Origin: CAIZGX01 sp046048875 | Lineage (GTDB): Bacteria; Bacteroidota; Bacteroidia; Flavobacteriales_D; Sanyastnellaceae | Reading direction: 5' to 3' | Assembly (NCBI GenBank): GCA_046048875.1 | Contig: JBJOFG010000014.1 | Location: 248,001-312,000, forward strand | Length of the DNA: 64,000 nucleotides | Position numbers and translations under genes: made by a program | The notes under the pieces: generated by a model | The model's input: only the letters and a program-made list of their open reading frames with translations | Told to the model about the DNA's origin: nothing | The model's database searches: none | Part shown: piece by piece, positions 33,459 to 41,080 of the stretch | Layout: the number at the start of each line of letters is the position of its first letter | Numbering within the stretch: position 1 is the first letter of the stretch

Positions 33459-34775
33459 ATGAGCCAAACACTCACAAGTACAATGAACTACAAAGTAAAA
33501 GACATGTCTCTCGCTGAATGGGGACGTAAAGAAATTTTATTGGCGGAAGCTGAGATGCCAGGACTGATGTCCTTGCGCACTGAGTTCGGAGCCAGCAAAC
33601 CTCTGAAAGGCGCACGCATTGCGGGATGTCTTCACATGACTATTCAAACAGCTGTGTTAATTGAAACATTGGTTGAATTGGGTGCTCAGGTGTCTTGGAG
33701 TTCTTGTAACATCTTCTCTACACAAGATCATGCTGCCGCTGCAATTGCTGCTGCAGGCATTCCGGTGTTCGCATGGAAGGGGATGAACGAAGAAGAATTC
33801 GATTGGTGTATAGAACAAACGCTTCACGCTTTCGAAGGTGGTGAGCCATTGAATATGATTTTAGATGACGGTGGTGATTTGACGAACATGGTGTTCGATC
33901 GTTTCCCAGAATTAGCATCAGGAATTCGTGGTATATCAGAAGAAACTACAACTGGTGTTCTTCGTTTGTACGATCGCGAGAAGAACGGAACGTTATTACT
34001 TCCAGCAATTAACATCAACGATTCTGTAACGAAGAGTAAATTCGATAACAAATACGGATGTCGCGAGTCTTTGGTTGATGCATTGCGCAGAGCAACTGAC
34101 TTAATGATGGCTGGTAAAGTTGCAGTTGTTGCTGGTTACGGAGATGTTGGAAAAGGATCTGCTGACTCTTTGCGTAATGCAGGTGTTCGTGTAATCGTTA
34201 CTGAAATTGATCCAATCTGCGCGCTTCAAGCGGCTATGGAAGGATATGAAGTGAAGCGTATGGATACTGCAATTGCTGAAGCAGACATTATTGTTACAGC
34301 AACCGGTAACCACCAAATTATTGTTGGAAAGCACTTTATGGCTATGAAGCACAATGCAGTGGTTTGTAACATTGGACACTTCGACAATGAAATTGATATG
34401 GCTTGGTTGAACAGCAATTACGGTGCGTCTAAAGACACCATTAAGCCACAAGTTGACAAGTACACCATAGAAGGAAAAGACATTATTGTTTTAGCTGAAG
34501 GCCGCTTGGTAAATTTGGGTTGTGCAACAGGACATCCTTCGTTTGTAATGAGTAACTCATTTACGAACCAAGTATTGGCTCAATTAGAGTTGTGGTTACA
34601 CCGCGATAACTACGAGAACAAAGTCTATGTGTTACCAAAGCACCTTGATGAAAAGGTTGCTATGTTGCACTTAGCGAAGATTGGTGTTGAGTTGGAAACA
34701 TTAACTCAAAGCCAAGCTGATTACATTGGTGTTCCAGTTTCAGGACCATTTAAAAACGACGCTTACAGATATTAA
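33459..34775 (+). CDS. ahcY: Adenosylhomocysteinase
   Basis: Splits S-adenosylhomocysteine into adenosine and homocysteine using bound NAD, relieving product inhibition of methyltransferases. 438 residues. The first family signature SCNIFSTQDHAAAAI, the NAD-binding GYGDVGKGSADSL and the C-terminal KNDAYRY ending (terminal Lys and Tyr contact the cofactor of the neighbouring subunit) are all present. I use the ATG at 33459 because it follows the promoter closely and gives MSQTLTSTMNYKVKDMSLAEWG; the open frame reaches 33393 without family similarity. A perfect hairpin terminator follows, so it is a single-gene unit. Confidence 0.97.
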   Translation: MSQTLTSTMNYKVKDMSLAEWGRKEILLAEAEMPGLMSLRTEFGASKPLKGARIAGCLHMTIQTAVLIETLVELGAQVSWSSCNIFSTQDHAAAAIAAAGIPVFAWKGMNEEEFDWCIEQTLHAFEGGEPLNMILDDGGDLTNMVFDRFPELASGIRGISEETTTGVLRLYDREKNGTLLLPAININDSVTKSKFDNKYGCRESLVDALRRATDLMMAGKVAVVAGYGDVGKGSADSLRNAGVRVIVTEIDPICALQAAMEGYEVKRMDTAIAEADIIVTATGNHQIIVGKHFMAMKHNAVVCNIGHFDNEIDMAWLNSNYGASKDTIKPQVDKYTIEGKDIIVLAEGRLVNLGCATGHPSFVMSNSFTNQVLAQLELWLHRDNYENKVYVLPKHLDEKVAMLHLAKIGVELETLTQSQADYIGVPVSGPFKNDAYRY

Positions 34776-34798
34776 TCTGAGTTGAAAGTAATAAAAAT

Positions 34799-34830
34799 AG
34801 GGTTGTCGAAAGACAACCCTTTTCTTTTGT
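34799..34830 (+). terminator. Terminator after ahcY
   Basis: AGGGTTGTC-GAAA-GACAACCCT, a perfect 9-bp stem with GNRA tetraloop followed by TTTCTTTT. Lies 24 bases after the ahcY stop. Confidence 0.93.
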
Positions 34831-34858
34831 ATTCCATTGGATAGAATGAGTAAATTCG
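34827..34858 (+). promoter_or_regulatory. Candidate promoter of the repeat lipoprotein gene
   Basis: TTG (34827-34829), 21 bases, TAAATTCG (34851-34858), one mismatch to TAnnTTTG. It starts within the T-tract of the ahcY terminator; the start of transcription would be near 34865, 15 bases before the ATG. Confidence 0.5.
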
Positions 34859-34879
34859 GATTCTAAACAAAGACTCATT

Positions 34880-35539
34880 ATGAATAGAAATTGGTTCCTT
34901 CTTTTATTTGCTCTCGTGGCATTAGCATCTTGTTCAGTTGAGAAACGTGTTTATCAACCGGGGTATCATATTGAGTGGAATCATTATGCGAAGCAGGATG
35001 CTGCGCAAGACCAGTTTCAAGATGCTGCGCAAGATGTTGCACAAGATGTTGCACAAGATGCTGCGCAAGATGCTGCGCAAGATGTTGCACAAGATGCTGT
35101 GCAAGATGTTGCACAAGATGCTGTGCAAGATGTTGCACAAGATGTTGCACAAGACCAGTTTCAAGATGCTGTGCAAGATGTTGCACAAGATGTTGCACAA
35201 GATGTTGCACAAGATGCTGCGCAAGATGTTGCACAAGATGTTGCGCAAGAGCTTTCGGAGAATCTTTCGGAGAATCTTGAAACAGATGTTTCACAAGATG
35301 CTTCACAAGCCCTTTCTCAGAACATTGATTCCGATTTGGAACTTATCCTTTTCATTATATTGGCTTTATTCCTTCCGGCATTAACGATATTCTTAATAGA
35401 GGGATTCAGTACGAATTTTTGGATCGCGCTGTTACTTATGATACTTGCATTCGCGCTGCCACTGCCTATTTTCTTGAAACTAATGATTCAAGCTATAGCC
35501 ACAATTTTAGCAATTGCAATCGTGCTTAATTACATTTAA
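34880..35539 (+). CDS. Lipoprotein with DxxQ repeats and YqaE/Pmp3-like membrane tail
   Basis: 219-residue protein in three parts. (1) Lipoprotein signal with lipobox LASC, then SVEKRVYQPGYHIEW, a motif shared with the protein at 58459-59094. (2) 21 tetrapeptides DAAQ, DVAQ, DAVQ or DQFQ (residues 40-123), encoded by hairpin array D, then a degenerate tail (ELSENLSENLETDVSQDASQ). (3) Two or three hydrophobic helices, LILFIILALFLPALTIFLIEGFSTNFWIALLLMI, closely following the YqaE/Pmp3 pattern (I-L-A-x-F-L-P-P-x-x-V-F-L, FWINLLL), a small stress-related membrane family. The middle is acidic and probably disordered or helical. Function unknown; a stress-linked envelope role is inference. Frame and start are well supported by the lipobox. 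Confidence 0.82.
   Translation: MNRNWFLLLFALVALASCSVEKRVYQPGYHIEWNHYAKQDAAQDQFQDAAQDVAQDVAQDAAQDAAQDVAQDAVQDVAQDAVQDVAQDVAQDQFQDAVQDVAQDVAQDVAQDAAQDVAQDVAQELSENLSENLETDVSQDASQALSQNIDSDLELILFIILALFLPALTIFLIEGFSTNFWIALLLMILAFALPLPIFLKLMIQAIATILAIAIVLNYI
34997..35248 (+). repeat. Hairpin array D: 21 x 12-bp in-frame repeat with covarying stems
   Basis: 21 exact 12-bp units with no insertion or deletion. Nineteen have the form GA-[TGY-TGN-RCA]-A, a 3-bp stem with a three-base loop and spacer AGA; two (35009, 35153) read GACCAGTTTCAA and do not pair. When Y is C, R is G (five DAAQ and three DAVQ units); when Y is T, R is A (ten DVAQ units); only the last unit has T.G. The base R is the synonymous third position of Ala/Val codons GCG/GCA/GTG. 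The array has the same 9+3 layout and AGA spacer as array E at 56568. Confidence 0.95.
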
Positions 35540-35554
35540 ATCGAGAGAGAATTC

Positions 35555-36337
35555 TTAAAGCGAAAGCGTTCGTCCACCGTCCACTGGTAAATTAATTCCG
35601 TTGATGTAGGCTGCCGCAGGAGAACAAAGGAATGCAATCGCATTCGCAATTTCTTCAGGCTTAGCAAGACGCTTAAGTGGAACTTCACTTTCCATTTCGT
35701 GCTTTACTTCTTCGGCGGTATGTCCTGTCTTTGCCGCTTTGTTGTTCATGATTTGTTCCAATCGGCCTGTAGAAGTGGCTCCAGGAAGAACGTTGTTTAC
35801 GGTAATTCCGAATGCTCCGAGTTCAGAAGCCAAGGTCTTACTCCAATTAGCTACCGCTCCGCGGATGGTATTGCTTACACCCAAGTTTGGTAGAGGTTGT
35901 TTTACAGAGGTGGAGATAACGTTTACAATACGGCCGTATCCCGTTTTCTTCATGCCTTCAACAACCGCCTGTGCTAAGATTTGATTGCAAATGAGGTGGG
36001 CATTGAATGCTTGACGAAACTCTTCAATGTCGGCATCAATCGCTTTGCCTGGATTTGGTCCTCCGGTATTGTTTACCAAAATATTTATTTCGCGATCTGA
36101 AGTAACTTTTAATATTGCTTCCTTCACGGATTGAGGGTGTGAGAAATCCGCAACGGCATAGGTATGTCTTTCAGGATTTTCTATTTGTGAAACGGCGTGC
36201 ATCAATCTTTCTTCGCTTCGTGCAATAAGGATAAGCGAAGCCCCTTGTTTCGCTAATTGAGAGGCAGTTGCAAAACCTATTCCTTGTGTTGCGCCGCAAA
36301 CTACGGCAGTCTTTCCTGTCAAATCTAAATCCATCAT
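35555..36337 (-). CDS. SDR family oxidoreductase lacking the YxxxK catalytic pair
   Basis: Short-chain dehydrogenase/reductase of 260 residues. Cofactor motif GATQGIGFA (about 15-23), NNTGG (the N-A-G-G-like strand) and the catalytic Ser in VISTS are present, and the C-terminal PAAAYINGINLPVDGGRTLSL is typical of FabG-like proteins. At the active site, where Y-x-x-x-K is expected, the sequence is SNTIRG (about 155), so the Tyr/Lys pair is missing. A subgroup of FabG-like SDRs with this S-N-x-x-R pattern exists, and its reaction is unclear. It overlaps the nadE stop by four bases and is the last gene of that pair; the preceding convergent lipoprotein gene ends 15 bases away. Confidence 0.88.
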   Translation of the reverse strand: MMDLDLTGKTAVVCGATQGIGFATASQLAKQGASLILIARSEERLMHAVSQIENPERHTYAVADFSHPQSVKEAILKVTSDREINILVNNTGGPNPGKAIDADIEEFRQAFNAHLICNQILAQAVVEGMKKTGYGRIVNVISTSVKQPLPNLGVSNTIRGAVANWSKTLASELGAFGITVNNVLPGATSTGRLEQIMNNKAAKTGHTAEEVKHEMESEVPLKRLAKPEEIANAIAFLCSPAAAYINGINLPVDGGRTLSL

Positions 36338-37116
36338 AATCTTAAATCATCTGTGATTGTGCAAACCGGAATAGGCTGCATTTTGTGTTGATTTTGCTTG
36401 TTAAGTTTTCTGTATATGGCAAGAACTTCTTTTTCTCTTTTAGAAAGTCTTTCTCCATCGTTGACATAGCCCATGGCCCATTCAAGCTCAGGATAAGAAG
36501 CCCCGAGTTGGTCTTCATCGCTTCTGTCATCGCCGAATAAACCGTCTGTCGGTGCTGCATTTAATATATCTTCATGAACACCTAATGATTCTGCGAGTGA
36601 GTATACCTCAGTTTTGGTTAGGTCTGCAATAGGGGAGAGATCTACACCACCGTCTCCGTATTTGGTATAAAATCCAACACCGAAATCTTCCACTTTATTG
36701 CCTGTACCTGCAACGAGAAATCGATGAATTCCCGCAAAGTAATACAAAGTTGTCATGCGTAATCTAGCGCGCGAGTTAGCCAGGCTTAAATTGTATAAAT
36801 CTTCATTCTCGGAACGAGGCAATGCGCGAACAAAGGTATCGAAGGTGGCAGAAAGTTCTACGCGCGTGGTGCTTACAAATTCAAATCTATTTTCCAAAAA
36901 TTCCATATGACGCTGTGCGCGAGTAACTTGATTTTTGGCCTGATGAATAGGCATTTCAACCAAAAGGGTTGGTTTTTCTGTCATGGCGCAAAGAGTGGAA
37001 GTCAAAGCGGAATCAATACCGCCGCTAACCCCCACCACGAAACCATTCATTCCACTGGTCTCGCAATAATTGCGAAGCCACTTTACAATGTGATCAATAG
37101 TCTGCTTTTTCTTCAT
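36334..37116 (-). CDS. nadE: NAD synthetase (NH3-dependent type)
   Basis: Final step of NAD synthesis: amidation of nicotinate adenine dinucleotide. 260 residues, short form without the glutaminase domain, so it uses ammonia. The PP-loop SGGIDSA (about 31-37), GTGNKVEDFGVGFYTKYGDGG (cut: GTGNKVEDFG) and the DLTKTEVY substrate region are conserved. Its ATG comes directly after the T-tract of a hairpin terminator-like element, an odd arrangement (see separate entry). It is the first gene of a pair with the SDR gene. The upstream gene, on the same strand, encodes a beta-barrel protein. Confidence 0.96.
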   Translation of the reverse strand: MKKKQTIDHIVKWLRNYCETSGMNGFVVGVSGGIDSALTSTLCAMTEKPTLLVEMPIHQAKNQVTRAQRHMEFLENRFEFVSTTRVELSATFDTFVRALPRSENEDLYNLSLANSRARLRMTTLYYFAGIHRFLVAGTGNKVEDFGVGFYTKYGDGGVDLSPIADLTKTEVYSLAESLGVHEDILNAAPTDGLFGDDRSDEDQLGASYPELEWAMGYVNDGERLSKREKEVLAIYRKLNKQNQHKMQPIPVCTITDDLRL

Positions 37117-37120
37117 AAAA

Positions 37121-37149
37121 AAATCCCGAACCTCAAAGGTACGGGATTT
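37121..37149 (-). terminator. Hairpin terminator/attenuator abutting the nadE start codon
   Basis: On the minus strand AAATCCCG and CGGGATTT pair (8 bp), with an inner ACCT/AGGT stem, followed by a run of seven T. The run leads straight into the nadE ATG. It would end the beta-barrel transcript, but it occupies the place of the nadE ribosome binding site, so nadE may be expressed by read-through or may be attenuated. Confidence 0.75.
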
Positions 37150-37168
37150 ACAAAATGAAACTTAGGAC

Positions 37169-37996
37169 TTAGAATAAAATGCCAATGTTCAATTCAACAT
37201 AATTCGGAAGACCGGAGAGCTCGAAGGTTTCGGGAGCATTGCTAGTTCCTCCTGTGAAGACAGGGGAGTTTGTTTCTTGATCTTTAACAACCCCAGAGCC
37301 TTTCAAAGCATCAGTAAACCCATTCTGGAATGTTAGTCCAGCCAAGATACTTGTATTTCCGGAAAGATTATATTCAATTCCTGCTGCGAAAATTAAATTT
37401 GACGAGAAGATATTCACTTCATTTTTAATGTCTTTCGGTGAGCTCATACTTGTGCTAACGCGATTGGAACTTTCCCATGTAAGCGTGTTTTTATTTTGAT
37501 AATACAGGTAGTCAATGTTATCAGAACTTAATGCTTTTAAATTCATGTTTAAACCTAGACCGAACTGTCCCCAATAGGTGATGTAACCAATCTCATTGGT
37601 CTTCATTTTGAATGTTAATGGGATTTGTAAGTATTGAAGACGTAAGTCTCTTTCGATGAGTCCGATTTGCTTCATGTCTAATAAATCAGCTCCATTGGCA
37701 TCGAAATCATCTCCAGTGTATTGTGCGTAATAAGCATATTTGCCACCTGTATTGTTAATGTTGAATCCCGTTCCAATAGCGTAATTCTCCGCGAAGAAAA
37801 TGTCGAAATTCAAACCATATCCAAACTGCAGTGACTTGTCACCGACGGTCATATTCCCGTTGTCACTTGCTAACCAGGAAACGTTGGGAGAAACCTTAAA
37901 TCCTAAACGGAATTTATTTGAAGAGGTTTCCGTAGTCTGTGCGAATGACAATGTTGTCAAAAAGGAGAACAGAATTAAGATGTTTATTTTTTTCAT
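37169..37996 (-). CDS. PorT-family-like outer-membrane beta-barrel protein
   Basis: 275-residue outer-membrane protein: signal peptide KKINILILFSFLTTLSFAQ, then alternating hydrophobic beta strands with frequent aromatic ends (FRLGFKVSPNVSWLAS, LQFGYGLNFDIFFAENYAIGTGFNIN) and a final strand NYVELNIGILF ending in F, the usual C-terminal signal for barrel insertion. It resembles the small porin/PorT-like barrel family of Bacteroidota; I cannot say whether it is the T9SS component PorT itself. Predicted extracellular loops are short. It is divergent from gldB (about 35 bases between starts), so control of both could be shared. Confidence 0.82.
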   Translation of the reverse strand: MKKINILILFSFLTTLSFAQTTETSSNKFRLGFKVSPNVSWLASDNGNMTVGDKSLQFGYGLNFDIFFAENYAIGTGFNINNTGGKYAYYAQYTGDDFDANGADLLDMKQIGLIERDLRLQYLQIPLTFKMKTNEIGYITYWGQFGLGLNMNLKALSSDNIDYLYYQNKNTLTWESSNRVSTSMSSPKDIKNEVNIFSSNLIFAAGIEYNLSGNTSILAGLTFQNGFTDALKGSGVVKDQETNSPVFTGGTSNAPETFELSGLPNYVELNIGILF

Positions 37997-38031
37997 ATGA
38001 AGGTCTTTTTTAATGACTTTTGCAAATAACT

Positions 38032-39075
38032 ATGCCAAAGCTAACGAATTCCTACCTAGCAGTATTGTCAATTTTGTTGACAATGCTCTGTTACTCATGC
38101 GGAGAAGCGGATAAGCACAAGGATATTGACATTGAATCAGAAGGTAAATCGTTGAGTCCAGCCCGTTTTGATCAGGATTTTTTTAATGCAGATTGGAACA
38201 ATGCTCAACAGCTTGCAGAGCTGAAGTCGAAGTATGGAAATTTCTTTTGTTTGTATGTTGAACGAATTCTGAATGCTGGTCCTTGCGACAGTCTTTCGAC
38301 ATTAAAAATGATTCAAGGATTTGTTTCTCATCCCGATTTTCAGGATTTGAAAACGGAGATAGAGAAGAATTATTCGCAACCGAGGCTCGATTCCCTTCAT
38401 GAAAAAATATTGATTTCAGCTTTGCGCATGCAAACCTTGGTTCCAAATATGAAACTTCCGAAATTGATATGGATGAATTCCGGATTTAACATCGGTGCAT
38501 ACAGCACAGATGATTATTTGGCTGTTGGCCTGGATTTTTATTTAGGAAATAACAACAGAATCACGAAGTCGGTTCCCTTTCCGCAATACCAGAAAGATGA
38601 TATGACAAGAGAGCAGTTGGTCCCCAATGCGATAAAAAATTTGGCGTACTATTATTTATTGAAGGCAGACACTCTTCAACATGAAAATGATATGTTGTCT
38701 GAAATGATCTTCCACGGAAAAGCACATTACTTGACATGGCTAGCCTTTGAAGAGATCCATGATTCAACATTGATGGCTTGGACAACTGAGCAGTATACCT
38801 GGACACAAGGACATCAGTTAAATGTGTGGAAGGAAATAGCTCGTCAAGAAGTTCTTTTTTCCAAAAACAGAGTTGAGGTTCAAAAGTGGTTCGAATACGC
38901 CCCGTTTACAAATGCGGAGAATGTACCTCAAGAGAGTGCTCCGCAATTGGGTGTTTTCATGGGCTTCCAAATGGTGAAGAGTTACATGGAAAAGCATCCG
39001 GAAATTACAGTCGATCGCTTAATGAAAGAAGACAACGCACAAAAAATACTACAAGCATACAAACCGAACTTATGA
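38032..39075 (+). CDS. gldB: Gliding motility lipoprotein GldB
   Basis: Outer-membrane or periplasmic lipoprotein needed for gliding in Flavobacteriia. 347 residues with lipobox LCYSC after a hydrophobic stretch. The family features ARFDQDFF near the N-terminus, TLVPNMKLPKLIWMNSGFN, the YLAVGLDFYLG strand and the conserved MIFHGKAHYLTWLAF segment are all present. The start at 38032 is the first ATG; a TTG four codons upstream is less likely. It is followed by gldC with a four-base overlap. With the three T9SS substrates in this window it supports a gliding lifestyle. Confidence 0.93.
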   Translation: MPKLTNSYLAVLSILLTMLCYSCGEADKHKDIDIESEGKSLSPARFDQDFFNADWNNAQQLAELKSKYGNFFCLYVERILNAGPCDSLSTLKMIQGFVSHPDFQDLKTEIEKNYSQPRLDSLHEKILISALRMQTLVPNMKLPKLIWMNSGFNIGAYSTDDYLAVGLDFYLGNNNRITKSVPFPQYQKDDMTREQLVPNAIKNLAYYYLLKADTLQHENDMLSEMIFHGKAHYLTWLAFEEIHDSTLMAWTTEQYTWTQGHQLNVWKEIARQEVLFSKNRVEVQKWFEYAPFTNAENVPQESAPQLGVFMGFQMVKSYMEKHPEITVDRLMKEDNAQKILQAYKPNL

Positions 39076-39401
39076 AGAAGTCCACCATATCCATTGAAGT
39101 AGAATTAGACGAGAACAACGTGCCAGAGGCCATCATGTGGGAAGCACCTGAGTTGGGAAAGAAGGCTGAATGCAAGGCTATGATTTTGTCTGTTTGGGAC
39201 AAAGCCGAAGCGAATACAATGCGCATTGATTTATGGACGAAAGACATGCAAGTGGAAGAGATGAAGTTCTTTGTTCACCAGACCTTGCTCACTCTTTCAG
39301 ACAGTTTTGAAAAGGCTACAGGCGATGCGAGAATGTCAGCGACCATGCGCGATTTCTGCGATTATTACGCAGAGAAGATGAACATCAATCCCCCGTTGTA
39401 A
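39072..39401 (+). CDS. gldC: Gliding motility protein GldC
   Basis: Small soluble protein of 109 residues, partner of GldB in the same operon (ATGA overlap). The pattern MKKSTISIEVELDENNVPE, a long central WDKAEANTMRIDLWTKDM and the end FCDYYAEKMNINPP is the GldC family. Its exact role in the gliding machinery is not known; it is thought to be needed for efficient motility. The TAA stop is directly followed, with no base between, by the stop codon of the convergent engB gene. Confidence 0.94.
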   Translation: MKKSTISIEVELDENNVPEAIMWEAPELGKKAECKAMILSVWDKAEANTMRIDLWTKDMQVEEMKFFVHQTLLTLSDSFEKATGDARMSATMRDFCDYYAEKMNINPPL

Positions 39402-40028
39402 TTACAAATCTTTCGCGAACTCTTTTCTCCAAGCTGCAATTTGCTCTTGCAATTCAACGCGTCCCATACGTTCGACAGACGCTGTGAAGAAATACTGAGG
39501 AAGTTCTTCCCACGTCTTTTTCAATTCTGCTGCAAAGGCATCGAAACGAATAGTCTTTTGAAGTTCAGTTAGCTTTTCGCACTTCGTGAAAGCAATGCAA
39601 AATGGGAGGCCTTGTTCGCCAAGCCATTGCATGAATTCAAGGTCGATTTTTTGCGGCGGAATTCTAAAATCGAGCAGCACAAATGTGCAAATCAGGTTCT
39701 CTCTTTGGTCGAGGTAATTCCGAATAAAACTACCCCACTTGTTTCGTTCACTTTTGGAGGTCTTGGCGTATCCATATCCTGGAAGATCGACCAAGTACCA
39801 CGGGTTCTTTTCTTCATTGATGATGAAGTGATTGATGGTCTGAGTTTTTCCTGGGCTAGCCGAAGTTTTCGCAAGACCTTTTTTGTTCACCAACATATTA
39901 ATGAGGGAACTCTTACCCACATTCGATCTTCCAATGAAAGCGAATTCAGGGTAGATCGGTGGCGGACATTTGTCGGTTTCTACCGACGACTTTACGAAGG
40001 AAGCAGAATGAATTAATTCTTTGCTCAT
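39402..40028 (-). CDS. engB: Ribosome biogenesis GTPase EngB (YsxC/YihA)
   Basis: Essential small GTPase in large-subunit ribosome assembly, 208 residues. G motifs: GRSNVGKSS (G1, about 32-40), the threonine in KTQTINHF (G2), DLPGYGYAK (G3), TKCEKL (G4). Length and order match the family. Its stop codon touches that of convergent gldC with no spacer, and no terminator hairpin fits between, so the two transcripts must overlap. The hydrolase gene lies 6 bases upstream on the same strand. Confidence 0.96.
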   Translation of the reverse strand: MSKELIHSASFVKSSVETDKCPPPIYPEFAFIGRSNVGKSSLINMLVNKKGLAKTSASPGKTQTINHFIINEEKNPWYLVDLPGYGYAKTSKSERNKWGSFIRNYLDQRENLICTFVLLDFRIPPQKIDLEFMQWLGEQGLPFCIAFTKCEKLTELQKTIRFDAFAAELKKTWEELPQYFFTASVERMGRVELQEQIAAWRKEFAKDL

Positions 40029-40034
40029 TATGCT

Positions 40035-40796
40035 TTATATATTTTGCTCTTTTAACCAAGCGTCTAATAATGTGTTGAATTGCTCTGATTGTTCCATCAT
40101 GGGTGCGTGCCCACATTCTTCAATCCAGTACAATTTAGCTTGAGGAAGTTTTTGCTGAAATTCTTCGGCAACTTCCGGAGGTGTTATGGTGTCGTTCTTT
40201 CCCCAAATGAGACAAGCAGGAATGTTCATGTCTTTCAAGTCGTCGGCCATGTTGTGACGAATGGCACTTTTTGCTAAGGCCAAAATACGAATGACACGAT
40301 TACGGTCGTTCACTACTTCGTAACACTCGTCAACCAACTCAGGGGTTGCGTGTTTTGGGTCGTAGAATGTGACAGCGACTTTTTGACGAATAAATTCTTT
40401 GTCTTCTCTTCTTGGAAAACTTGAGCCGAATGCGTTTTCATAAAGCCCACTGCTTGCAGTGAGGATAAGTGATTCCACTCTGTCTAAATGATTCTTTGTG
40501 TAGACTAAGGCAACGTGTCCGCCAAGAGAATTTCCGAGCAGATTCACCTTATCCCATTTCTTATGTTGAATGAAGTCGTGTAAAAACTCGGCCAATGACT
40601 TTACTCCGGTCGTTAGCAACGGCATGGTGTAAAGGGGTAACATGGGGATAACAACTTTGTAACGTGGTTTGAAATGATCGACCACGTCTTTGAAGTTGCT
40701 CAGCGCTCCAAACAATCCGTGAAGCAAGACAAGTGGTTTGCCTTCGCCTTCTTCGATGTAGGTGTAATCACCGTCGGTTTTTAAAGTGTATTCCAT
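40035..40796 (-). CDS. Alpha/beta-fold hydrolase
   Basis: Predicted serine hydrolase of 253 residues. Catalytic triad: Ser in GNSLGGH (nucleophile elbow, about residue 91), Asp in WGKNDTITP (about 201), His in ECGHAPM (about 229). The oxyanion-hole segment HGLFGALSN fits the family. It is soluble with no signal peptide. The substrate (ester, epoxide, acyl-CoA or other) cannot be inferred. It forms a likely operon with engB. Its start is 110 bases from the inverse MraZ-type box pair at 40908-40922, so it could be affected by that regulator. Confidence 0.9.
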   Translation of the reverse strand: MEYTLKTDGDYTYIEEGEGKPLVLLHGLFGALSNFKDVVDHFKPRYKVVIPMLPLYTMPLLTTGVKSLAEFLHDFIQHKKWDKVNLLGNSLGGHVALVYTKNHLDRVESLILTASSGLYENAFGSSFPRREDKEFIRQKVAVTFYDPKHATPELVDECYEVVNDRNRVIRILALAKSAIRHNMADDLKDMNIPACLIWGKNDTITPPEVAEEFQQKLPQAKLYWIEECGHAPMMEQSEQFNTLLDAWLKEQNI

Positions 40797-40907
40797 AATC
40801 TATAGCCCACGAATTTACGCGATTCTATTCGAGAACAACGATGCAATGTTACAAGCAATGAACAATTCGAGGTGAATGAAGGGGCGTGTTCATTGTAATT
40901 AACATTT

Positions 40908-40922
40908 CCCACTTTTTCCCAC
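40908..40922 (-). promoter_or_regulatory. Pair of MraZ-type boxes in inverse orientation
   Basis: On the plus strand CCCAC (40908-40912) and CCCAC (40918-40922), i.e. GTGGG-N5-GTGGG on the minus strand, spaced exactly 10 bp. This is the same repeat as the three boxes in front of mraZ but reversed and 110 bases further upstream. Confidence 0.6.
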
Positions 40923-41028
40923 CAGTACCTTTTGGGGTTAAACATATTGATTTACAGTATATTTATGATTCTATAGAATGGTAATTGCTGGTGAAGTTTT
41001 TAACAAAATGGTTATTTTGGGTTGTTTA

Positions 41029-41053
41029 GTGGTAAAAAGTGGGAAGAAGTGAT
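41029..41053 (+). promoter_or_regulatory. MraZ operator (three GTGGK repeats, 10-bp period)
   Basis: GTGGT (41029), GTGGG (41039) and GTGAT (41049), each followed by five A/G-rich bases, at exact 10-bp intervals, 28 bases before the mraZ ATG. MraZ is known to bind such direct repeats (TGGG/GTGG type with 5-bp spacers) and to repress its own dcw operon. Confidence 0.75.
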
Positions 41054-41080
41054 TATTTTTGGAAAAGAATTCACAATCGA

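Noticed and set aside
32793..33471. Extended starts for the phosphopantetheinyl transferase and T9SS protein genes
   Set aside because: Both extensions overlap the neighbouring gene or the divergent ahcY promoter and show no family similarity.
34878..35306. Long open frames on other frames and the opposite strand across array D (for example a HLVQHLAQ-rich frame)
   Set aside because: A 12-bp repeat without stop codons opens several frames automatically. Only the frame with lipobox and membrane tail has sensible ends.
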